NCBI RefSeq assembly: GCF_021044565.1
Contig: NZ_CP087997.1
Span: 1,116,001-1,180,000, forward strand
DNA from: Subtercola endophyticus
Lineage (GTDB): Bacteria > Actinomycetota > Actinomycetes > Actinomycetales > Microbacteriaceae
Length of the DNA: 64,000 bases
Direction: 5' to 3'
Of the stretch, positions 54,558 to 64,000 are shown piece by piece. Both the position numbers and the translations under genes were made by a program. Position 1 is the stretch's first letter; every line of letters begins with the position of its first letter. The notes under the pieces are model-generated. The model made no database searches. It had not been told where the DNA came from and saw only the letters and a program-made list of their open reading frames with translations.

Positions 54558-57010
54558 CCGGGGGAGCCGCCGGGGAGGGCACGGGTTCGGCCGAATCGGC
54601 CGGCCCGAACGTCGGCGCGCGCATCCTGACCGAGGCTCACACCGACGGTCTCACGGGCGCGGAGGTCGCTCAGCGTATCGCGGCGGGCCAGACGAACGTC
54701 ACCCACACCCCCACGTCGCGCTCGCTCGGCGACATCGTGCGCGAGAACGTCTTCACGTTCTTCAACGGCATTCTCACCGTGTGCTTCATCGCCGTGCTGC
54801 TGCTGGGCGATCTGCGTGACGGGTTCTTCTACGGTGTCGTGGTCTTCAACGCCCTGATCGGCATCGTGCAGGAGCTTCGCGCCAAGCGCGCGCTCGACAA
54901 ACTCGCCGTGCTCGCGGCACCCGAGACCGCGGTGCGCAGAGACGGTGTCGTCACGATCATCCGGCCGGAAGAGGTGGTGCTCGGCGATCTCATCATCGCC
55001 CGGCCCGGCGACCAGATCACCGCCGACGCCGAGGTCGTGACCACCACGGCGTTGTTCATGGACGAATCGCTTCTCACCGGCGAATCCGACCCGGTGCCCA
55101 AGGCTGTCGGCGACCGATTGATGTCGGGATCTCTCGTGCAGTCGGGCACCGCAGAAGCTCGAGTCGTCGCGGTTGGGGCGGATTCGTACGCGAGCAAGCT
55201 GACCGCGGAGATCCGCAGGCACAGCCTCGTTCACTCGGAGCTGCGCGCGGCGACGAACCGCATTCTCGTCTACCTGTCGTGGATTCTCGTGCCGCTGATC
55301 ATCATCATCGTGTTCGGGCGCATTGCGACCTACGGCGGGTTCGCGGCGCTGGCCGACCCGAACGACCAGAGCTGGCGGCAGGCCCTCATCGACGCGGTAG
55401 CCGGCGTCGTGGGCATCATTCCCGAGGGTCTCGTGCTTCTCACCAGCCTCGCGTTCGGCGTCGCGGCCATCGCCCTCTCACGCCAGAAGGTGCTCGTGCA
55501 GGAGCTGGCTGCAGTGGAGGTTCTCGCCAGAGTCGACGTGCTCTGCCTCGACAAGACGGGCACGCTCACCACCGGAACCATCGGGTTCCACGGGCTCGAG
55601 CAGTTGCCCGGAAGGGTCGCGGCAGACCTCGGCCCGTGCCGTGTGGCTCTGGCCGCCCTCTCGATCGACGACGCCGGCAACGCGACATCCCGTGCGCTGG
55701 CCAACCACTTCGACATCGGCGACGCGGTGGTCGAAGACCGGCTGGCCTTCAGTTCGTTCCGAGCATTCAGCGCGGTGCGGCTGCGGCACGCGGAAAGCAC
55801 CACCACGTGGCTGCTGGGGGCGCCCGAGCGGCTGTTGCACGGGCATCCGGAGGCCCTTGCGGCCGCGCACGAGATCGCGTCGAGCGGGCGGCGCACGCTC
55901 GTGCTCTCGCAGTGCGACCTCGAACCGGCACGACTGGTCGACGAACCCGAACTGGTGCGCGAGGCGACACCGGCGTGCTTCGTGATTCTCGAAGAGACCC
56001 TGCGGCCCGAAGCCGCCGACACGCTCGCCTACTTCGCCGACGAAGGCGTGCGGGTCATCATCGTGTCGGGCGACAACCCGCACACTGTCGCGTCGATCGC
56101 TCGGCAGCTCAATCTCGGCGACACGGCGGTCGATGCCAGCACGCTCGCCGACGACGACGCCCTTTCGGCTGCGCTCGAGACGACCGATGTGTTCGGCCGT
56201 GTCGCGCCAGAGCAGAAACGGCAGCTCGTGAAGCTGCTGCAGGCGCAGGGGCACTCGGTGGCCATGACCGGTGACGGCGTGAACGACGCGATGGCCATCA
56301 AAGACGCCGACCTCGGCATCGCGATGGGCAACGCCACCCCAGCGACTCGCGCCGTGTCACGGCTCGTGCTGCTCGACAGCCGCTTCGACCGGATGCCCGA
56401 GGTGCTCATGCTCGGCCGGCGGGTCATCGCGAACGTCGAGCGCGTGTCGAACCTGTTCTTGTCGAAGACGGTCTACGGCATCGTGCTGGCCCTGTTCACA
56501 GCGATCTTCGCATGGGAGTTTCCGTTCCTGCCCCGGCAGCTCACCCTCGTCTCGGTGCTCGCCATCGGAGTGCCCTCGTTTTTTCTCGCGCTCGCGCCCA
56601 ACCGCCGTCGGTATCGGGCGGGCGTGCTGCCCCGGGTGCTGAAGTTCTCGGTGCCCACCGGACTCATCGCCGCGACGGCGTGCCTCACGGCATACGCCCC
56701 GATGCGCGATCGGCTGCCGCAGGTCGAGGCGAAGAGCCTGGCCACGATCGCGCTGTTCATGGTGTCGCTCTCGATCGTGTCGGTGCTCGCCCGGCCGCTG
56801 TCGAAGCCGCGGGTCATCCTTGTGCTCAGCATGTGCGTCGCGTTCGTGCTGGCCTACCTGCTGCCGTTCACACAGAGCTTCTTTGTGCTGACGGTCACGT
56901 CGCCGGGCTGGTTGCTCTACGTCATCGCGGTCGGTGCGGTCGGGGCATTCGGCATCGAGATCTACTACCGCATTGCGAAACGGCGCGGGCTCGTTCAAGA
57001 CCGCGAATAG
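54554..57010 (+). CDS. P-type cation-transporting ATPase, CtpE-like
   Basis: An 818-residue HAD-superfamily transport ATPase. Key motifs are TGESDPV (actuator), PEGLVLLTSLAFGVAAIA (helix 4), DKTGTLTTG with phosphorylated Asp at about 333, and TGDGVNDAMAIKDADLGIAM. The PEGL motif resembles Mycobacterium CtpE, a calcium transporter; calcium as substrate is inference. There is no heavy-metal binding domain at the N-terminus. ATG 54554 overlaps the DUF3159 stop, suggesting translational coupling. Confidence 0.87.
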   Translation: MTGGAAGEGTGSAESAGPNVGARILTEAHTDGLTGAEVAQRIAAGQTNVTHTPTSRSLGDIVRENVFTFFNGILTVCFIAVLLLGDLRDGFFYGVVVFNALIGIVQELRAKRALDKLAVLAAPETAVRRDGVVTIIRPEEVVLGDLIIARPGDQITADAEVVTTTALFMDESLLTGESDPVPKAVGDRLMSGSLVQSGTAEARVVAVGADSYASKLTAEIRRHSLVHSELRAATNRILVYLSWILVPLIIIIVFGRIATYGGFAALADPNDQSWRQALIDAVAGVVGIIPEGLVLLTSLAFGVAAIALSRQKVLVQELAAVEVLARVDVLCLDKTGTLTTGTIGFHGLEQLPGRVAADLGPCRVALAALSIDDAGNATSRALANHFDIGDAVVEDRLAFSSFRAFSAVRLRHAESTTTWLLGAPERLLHGHPEALAAAHEIASSGRRTLVLSQCDLEPARLVDEPELVREATPACFVILEETLRPEAADTLAYFADEGVRVIIVSGDNPHTVASIARQLNLGDTAVDASTLADDDALSAALETTDVFGRVAPEQKRQLVKLLQAQGHSVAMTGDGVNDAMAIKDADLGIAMGNATPATRAVSRLVLLDSRFDRMPEVLMLGRRVIANVERVSNLFLSKTVYGIVLALFTAIFAWEFPFLPRQLTLVSVLAIGVPSFFLALAPNRRRYRAGVLPRVLKFSVPTGLIAATACLTAYAPMRDRLPQVEAKSLATIALFMVSLSIVSVLARPLSKPRVILVLSMCVAFVLAYLLPFTQSFFVLTVTSPGWLLYVIAVGAVGAFGIEIYYRIAKRRGLVQDRE

Positions 57011-57030
57011 GCGTCGCCTGGTGTTATAGT

Positions 57031-57048
57031 TATCTCGACGTCAAGATA
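57031..57048. promoter_or_regulatory. Palindrome upstream of acnA
   Basis: TATCTCGACGTCAAGATA, an 18-bp palindrome with one mismatch, overlapping or adjacent to a TATAGT -10-like element (57025-57030). It lies about 104-121 bp upstream of the acnA start and resembles the site upstream of lpd. Confidence 0.5.
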
Positions 57049-57151
57049 CTTTTGCGATGCCGAGGCAGCGTGACCGAGTTAGGGCAGCCTTGCTAGCCAC
57101 GGGCATCCGGAGCCTTAGAAAATAGACGTACCAAGCGAAGGAGAGACCATC

Positions 57152-59977
<2,826 letters not shown>

Positions 59978-60020
59978 CCCGGCTGCATCTGCAACGGGTG
60001 CTCCGGGCATCCTGACCGAC

Positions 60021-60070
60021 CTGAGGCTGGCTCTTAGCACACCTGTGCTGGGACGCCAGCCTCAGTCATT
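60021..60070 (+). terminator. acnA terminator
   Basis: CTGAGGCTGGC (60021-60031) and GCCAGCCTCAG (60055-60065) are perfect 11-bp arms. An inner pair AGCACA/TGTGCT extends it. The right arm is followed by TCATTTCTCC. Confidence 0.75.
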
Positions 60071-60098
60071 TCTCCGCCTCACAGAATAGACTCGGGTG

Positions 60099-62060
60099 AT
60101 GAGCCTCCTCGAACAGATCTCTGGGCCCCGAGACCTCGACCGACTGTCGAACGATCAGCTCATCGCACTCTCGGCCGAGATCCGCCAGTTCTTGATCACT
60201 GAAGTGTCGAAGACCGGCGGTCACCTCGGGCCGAACCTCGGTGTGGTCGAACTGACCATTGCCATTCACCGCGTTTTCGACTCGCCGCACGACGCGATCG
60301 TGTTCGACACCGGGCACCAGTCGTACGTTCACAAGCTGCTGACGGGCCGCCAAGACTTCAGCCACCTGCGCGAGCGCGGTGGGCTCGCCGGCTATCCCCA
60401 GCGCTCTGAGAGCCCGCACGATGTCGTCGAGAGCTCGCACGCCTCGAGTTCGCTCTCGTGGGCCGACGGCATCTCGCGCGCCTTCGTGATGACCGGGCAA
60501 GCCGACCGGCACGTGGTGGCGGTCGTCGGTGACGGCGCGCTCACCGGGGGCATGACGTGGGAGGCGCTGAACAACATCAGCGACGACAACGATCGCAACC
60601 TGGTGATCGTGGTCAACGACAACGGGCGCTCGTACGCGCCCACCATCGGCGGCATGGCGCGCTACCTCAACTCGGTGCGCACCGCGGCCGGCTACCGCGA
60701 CCTGCACCACTCCAGCGAGCGGCTCTTCGGGCATTTCGGTGCGGCCGGACGCGCGGTGTATCGCGGAGTGCGCGGCGGCACGCACGGGTTTCTCGCCCGG
60801 CTCACCAACAACGAAGCGCTCTACTCGAACCTCGACATCAAGTACATCGGGCCGGTCGACGCCCACGACGTGCACGCCATGGAGCAGGCTCTGCACCAGG
60901 CCAAGGAGTACCGCCAGCCGGTCATCGTGCACGCCATCACCGAGAAGGGCCGCGGCTACGAACCGGCCCGCAACGATGAGGCCGACCAGTTCCACGCCGT
61001 GGGCCAGATCGACCCCGAGACCGGCGAGCCCATCGGCGGCGCCGACGGTCGCCCCTCGTGGACGGGTGTGTTCAGCGACGAGATTGCCTCGCTAGCTGCG
61101 CTGAACCCCAAGATCGTGGGCATCACCGCGGCCATGCTGCGGCCAACCGGCCTGCACACCATGGCCGAACGATTTCCGTCGCGTGTGCTCGACGTGGGTA
61201 TCGCCGAGCAGCATGCCGTGACCAGCGCCGCGGGGCTCGCCTTCGGCGGTCTACACCCCGTCGTCGCGCTCTACGCCACCTTCATCAACCGTGCGTTCGA
61301 CCAGGTGCTGATGGATGTCGGCCTGCACCGCGCCGGTGTCACCTTCGTGCTCGATCGCGCCGGCGTGACCGGTCCAGACGGACCTAGTCATCACGGCATG
61401 TGGGATCTGGCGATTCTGCAAGTGGTGCCGAACATCCGCCTCGCCGCGCCTCGCGACGGTGAGCGGTTGCGTGAAGAGCTGGCCGAGGCCATTGCGGTCG
61501 ATGACGCCCCCACGGTCATCCGGTTTCCGAAGGGTGCCGTGGGCCCCGAGATCGTGGCCGAGCGGCGTACCGCCGACGGAGTGGATGTTCTGCGCGAGGC
61601 CGCCCAGCACGACGTGTTGCTCGTGACGGTCGGTCCGTTCGCCTCCCTCGGTCTCGAGGTGGCCGAGCGGCTCGCCGCCCAGGGCATCGGAGCCACCGTG
61701 ATCGACCCCCGCTGGGTCGTGCCGACGGCGTCGAGTCTCATCGAACTCGCCGCGCAGCACCGGCTCGTGGTGACGATCGAAGACGGTATTCGGGTGGGTG
61801 GCATCGGCACGCGTATCCGGCAAGACCTGCGCGATGCGGGCGTCGACACCGCCGTCACCGAGCTGGGGCTGCCCGACGAGTTTCTCGACCACGCCAGCCG
61901 CTCGCAGATTCTCGAAGACGCCGGCCTCACGCCGCAGCACATCGCCCGCGACGTCGTCGCGCAGGTGCTGGGCAGCAAGATCCCCATCGCGCGCCCCGTG
62001 GCCGACTCGGCCGACGCGGAGCCCACCGACGACGCCGAGAGCCACCAGGGCCGGCGCTAG
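60099..62060 (+). CDS. dxs: 1-deoxy-D-xylulose-5-phosphate synthase
   Basis: First enzyme of the MEP isoprenoid pathway: condenses pyruvate and glyceraldehyde 3-phosphate with TPP. About 653 residues. Motifs: GGHLGPNLGVVELTIAIH (early His), VGDGALTGGMTWEALNNI (TPP Mg motif), and DRAGVTGPDGPSHHG. The start is ATG at 60099; a GTG codon immediately before it is also in frame. No neighbouring MEP gene is seen. Confidence 0.95.
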   Translation: MSLLEQISGPRDLDRLSNDQLIALSAEIRQFLITEVSKTGGHLGPNLGVVELTIAIHRVFDSPHDAIVFDTGHQSYVHKLLTGRQDFSHLRERGGLAGYPQRSESPHDVVESSHASSSLSWADGISRAFVMTGQADRHVVAVVGDGALTGGMTWEALNNISDDNDRNLVIVVNDNGRSYAPTIGGMARYLNSVRTAAGYRDLHHSSERLFGHFGAAGRAVYRGVRGGTHGFLARLTNNEALYSNLDIKYIGPVDAHDVHAMEQALHQAKEYRQPVIVHAITEKGRGYEPARNDEADQFHAVGQIDPETGEPIGGADGRPSWTGVFSDEIASLAALNPKIVGITAAMLRPTGLHTMAERFPSRVLDVGIAEQHAVTSAAGLAFGGLHPVVALYATFINRAFDQVLMDVGLHRAGVTFVLDRAGVTGPDGPSHHGMWDLAILQVVPNIRLAAPRDGERLREELAEAIAVDDAPTVIRFPKGAVGPEIVAERRTADGVDVLREAAQHDVLLVTVGPFASLGLEVAERLAAQGIGATVIDPRWVVPTASSLIELAAQHRLVVTIEDGIRVGGIGTRIRQDLRDAGVDTAVTELGLPDEFLDHASRSQILEDAGLTPQHIARDVVAQVLGSKIPIARPVADSADAEPTDDAESHQGRR

Positions 62061-62106
62061 CACCCCCTCATCCCGGGGCACGCCACGTAACACCGGCCCC
62101 CTCGCT

Positions 62107-62147
62107 CGCGCGGCGTTTTTTGCCGCGACTGCACCGCCGATGCGGCA
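62107..62147. terminator. Hairpins after dxs
   Basis: CGCGGC (62109-62114) and GCCGCG (62122-62127) flank a GTTTTTT loop, and TGCCGC...GCGGCA gives an alternative fold out to 62147. The position between convergent genes suggests termination, but the T-run sits in the loop rather than after the stem. Confidence 0.45.
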
Positions 62148-62179
62148 GAAATCGACGCGCGAGTTCGCGTGTGAACGCG

Positions 62180-62734
62180 TCAGACTTCTGAGCGCGCGCC
62201 CTCGACGCGGTACGTGAGCCCGATGGCGCCACTGTCGAACTGAGTCGTGTCGGTGTGCGTGAGACTCAACGGGGTGCCGCCGATCGGCAGCAGGGGAGTA
62301 CCCGAGCCGAGCACGATGGGCATGACGCTGACGATCAGCTCGTCGAGCAGGTTATTCGCGGCGAACTGGGCCGCCACGTTGCCGCCGCCGACGATCCACA
62401 CGTTCTTGCCCTCGGCCGCTGCCAGAGCTCGCGCCGCGACCACCTCGACCGCCTCGCTCGAGAACAGGATGTTCGCTCCCTCGGCCGTCGGCAGCTCACG
62501 ACTCGTCAGCACCCAGATCGGCATGTCGCCGTACGGCCACGCCTGCAGCTCTTCGTCGAGAATGAACTGATACGTGCCCGAGCCCATCACGAGCGCGCCT
62601 ACCTCGGCGAGGAACGCGTTGTAATGCGCCTCGTACGCTTCGTACCCGAACTGCAGCAGCCAGTCCATCTTGTCGTCGGCGTCGGCGATGAACCCGTCCA
62701 GGCTTGCCGCCACGTAATACTGCATCTTGGCCAT
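62180..62734 (-). CDS. Dihydrofolate reductase-like (RibD C-terminal) family protein
   Basis: A protein of about 184 residues with the RibD_C/DHFR-like fold: KMQYYVAASLDGFIADADDK at the N-terminus, VMGSGTYQFIL, and GGGNVAAQFAANNLLDELIV in the cofactor-binding half. The substrate is unknown; relatives act as putative reductases. ATG 62734 is preferred because a GGTGGGG site precedes it; ATG 62743 is an alternative. It is convergent with dxs. Confidence 0.85.
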   Translation of the reverse strand: MAKMQYYVAASLDGFIADADDKMDWLLQFGYEAYEAHYNAFLAEVGALVMGSGTYQFILDEELQAWPYGDMPIWVLTSRELPTAEGANILFSSEAVEVVAARALAAAEGKNVWIVGGGNVAAQFAANNLLDELIVSVMPIVLGSGTPLLPIGGTPLSLTHTDTTQFDSGAIGLTYRVEGARSEV

Positions 62735-62786
62735 GCACCCCACCCTATTGGTGCATGGCCCTATTAGTAGTCAGCTCAGACCGCTG

Positions 62787-64000
62787 CTATTCGACGCCCG
62801 CGATGCGGGGGTGGTGGAAGGTGTCGCCGAAGACGCGCTCGGAGGCACCGACACGGTCGAGGTAGGGCGTTGCGCCACCCATCTGGAACGGCCATCCGGC
62901 GCCCAGAATGAGGCACAGGTCGATGTCTTCGGCGGCGTGCACCACGTCGTCTTCGAGCATGCGGTGGATCTCGTCGGCGAGGCCGTCTTCGACCCGGCGC
63001 AGAATCTCGGCGCCCGTCATGGGCGTCGTGCCACCCGCGACGATAGCCACGGCGGTCTTGTCGAAGCCCTTGACCTTGCCCTTGGCGTCGCGCTCGAAGA
63101 TCTTGCCGTGCTCGGCGAGCTTGTGCAGGTTCTGGCTCTCGAAGAACCGATCGGGAAAGGCCGCATGGTGCGTGTCGAGCACATGCGCACCGACTTTGAG
63201 GCCCACCAGCTCGAGCAGCTCGAACGACGTCATCGGCAGGCCGAACGGTGCCAGCGCGGTGTCGACGACCTCGAACGGGGTTCCGGTGTCGACCGCGTGC
63301 ATCGCCTCGCCGAGCAGCTTGGCCAGAATGCGGTTCACCACGAACCCGGGGGTGTCGCGCGTAATCACCGCGTTCTTGCGCAGCTTCGCCGCGACGACCA
63401 TCGCGGTCGACAGCGTGGCGTCGTCGGTGTGCGGCGTGTTGACCACCTCGACCAGCGGCATGACGGCTACCGGGTTGAAGAAGTGGAACCCCACGACCCG
63501 CTCGGGGTGCTTGAGCTTCGACGCGATCTGCTCGACCGAGAGCGACGAGGTGTTCGTGGCGAGAACCGCCGTGTCGGAGATGTACTGCTCCACATCGGCG
63601 AACACCTCCTGCTTCACGCCGAGCTCTTCGAAGACGGCCTCGATGACCCAGTCGGCGTCGGCGAAATCGGCCTTGTTCGTCGTGCCCGAGATGAGCGCGT
63701 TCAGCTTGTTCGACTCGTCGGGCGAGATGCGCCCCTTCGACAGCAGCGTGGCGATCTCGCCGCGAATGTAGTCGAGCCCCTTGTCGACACGAGCCTGGTC
63801 GAGGTCCGTGATCACGACAGGCACCTGCAGGCGCCGCACGAAGAGCAGCGCGAACTGCGAGGCCATGAGGCCGGCACCGATGACGCCCACCTTGGTGACG
63901 GGCTTGGCGATCTTCTTGTCCGGCGCGCCGGCGGGCCTCTTGGCGCGCTTCTGCACGAGGTCGAACGAGTAGATGGATGCCCGGAACTGGTCACCCGCAA
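62787..64000 (-). CDS. fadB: Fatty-oxidation 3-hydroxyacyl-CoA dehydrogenase (FadB-type), 5' end outside the window
   Basis: Part of beta-oxidation: 3-hydroxyacyl-CoA dehydrogenase, normally fused to an enoyl-CoA hydratase. Only the last about 404 residues are visible; the open frame continues off the end. The run AGDQFRASIYSFDLVQKRAK leads into the NAD-binding motif KVGVIGAGLMASQFALL. Further motifs are TNTSSLS and VVGFHFFNPVAVMPLVEVV. The domain structure implies a crotonase region lying beyond position 64000. A start at 63956 is therefore an internal GTG and is not chosen. Confidence 0.92.
   Translation of the reverse strand, partial: AGDQFRASIYSFDLVQKRAKRPAGAPDKKIAKPVTKVGVIGAGLMASQFALLFVRRLQVPVVITDLDQARVDKGLDYIRGEIATLLSKGRISPDESNKLNALISGTTNKADFADADWVIEAVFEELGVKQEVFADVEQYISDTAVLATNTSSLSVEQIASKLKHPERVVGFHFFNPVAVMPLVEVVNTPHTDDATLSTAMVVAAKLRKNAVITRDTPGFVVNRILAKLLGEAMHAVDTGTPFEVVDTALAPFGLPMTSFELLELVGLKVGAHVLDTHHAAFPDRFFESQNLHKLAEHGKIFERDAKGKVKGFDKTAVAIVAGGTTPMTGAEILRRVEDGLADEIHRMLEDDVVHAAEDIDLCLILGAGWPFQMGGATPYLDRVGASERVFGDTFHHPRIAGVE

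Overview
This GC-rich 64 kb window is a stretch of actinobacterial chromosome. Gene content and family signatures (SepH, DUF4191, DUF4193, DUF3093, DUF3710 and DUF3159 proteins, GlnA2-GlnE, polyphosphate glucokinase, a PAC2 protein, a separate topoisomerase IV pair) fit the Micrococcales, most likely Microbacteriaceae; this placement is inferred from protein content, not from a 16S gene. There is no rRNA, tRNA, prophage, insertion sequence or CRISPR array. Most genes are housekeeping. The accessory material is one DUF222/HNH gene, one DUF559 gene, and several small repeat arrays and long palindromes in intergenic DNA.

Layout. 1-5 kb: acetyl-CoA synthetase (partial) divergent from a TetR regulator, an rRNA-type methyltransferase, a NIF3-like protein and a coiled-coil protein with a degenerate zinc ribbon. 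5-7.4 kb: a DUF222/HNH nuclease and the RNase P RNA. 7.4-13.6 kb: YdeI-like protein, polyphosphate glucokinase, methionine aminopeptidase, a SPOR-like small protein, an SDR, PanB and NadE. 13.6-25.9 kb: a nitrogen-assimilation block with three glutamine synthetases (GlnA2, GlnA1, type III GlnN) and the adenylyltransferase GlnE. GlnA1 and GlnN each have a GlnR-type box upstream. Between them lie a triple-YbjQ protein, a truncated haemoglobin, a DUF559 protein and a repeat-rich tract. 26-30 kb: RDD and DUF4191 membrane proteins and a transmembrane pseudokinase. 30-35 kb: 2-oxoglutarate dehydrogenase E2, dihydrolipoamide dehydrogenase, leucyl aminopeptidase, PAC2. 35.7-40.7 kb: an MFS transporter, the principal sigma factor and a MurT-GatD-like pair. 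40.9-46.9 kb: a cupin regulator, topoisomerase IV ParE and ParC, and a small zinc protein. 47-50 kb: a phosphodiesterase-like protein and a divergent SDR/TetR pair. 50-57 kb: SepH, DUF4193, DUF3093, dUTPase, DUF3710, DUF3159 and a CtpE-like P-type ATPase. 57-64 kb: aconitase, Dxs, a DHFR-fold protein and a partial FadB.

Most notable observation. The MurT-GatD pair next to the sigma factor gene keeps its ligase fold and operon structure, but GatD has glycine where the amidotransferase nucleophile cysteine should be, and MurT has no cysteine at all, so no Cys4 zinc ribbon. A pair that cannot use glutamine as an ammonia source is unlikely to amidate lipid II. If the organism has the group B peptidoglycan typical of Microbacteriaceae, where the cross-bridge starts at the alpha-carboxyl of D-Glu, the pair is a candidate for attaching an amino acid there. 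That step is inference, but it is testable. Other leads are the GlnR boxes, a shared palindrome upstream of two TCA-cycle genes (acnA and lpd), a LexA-like box, and a pseudokinase lacking the catalytic motifs.
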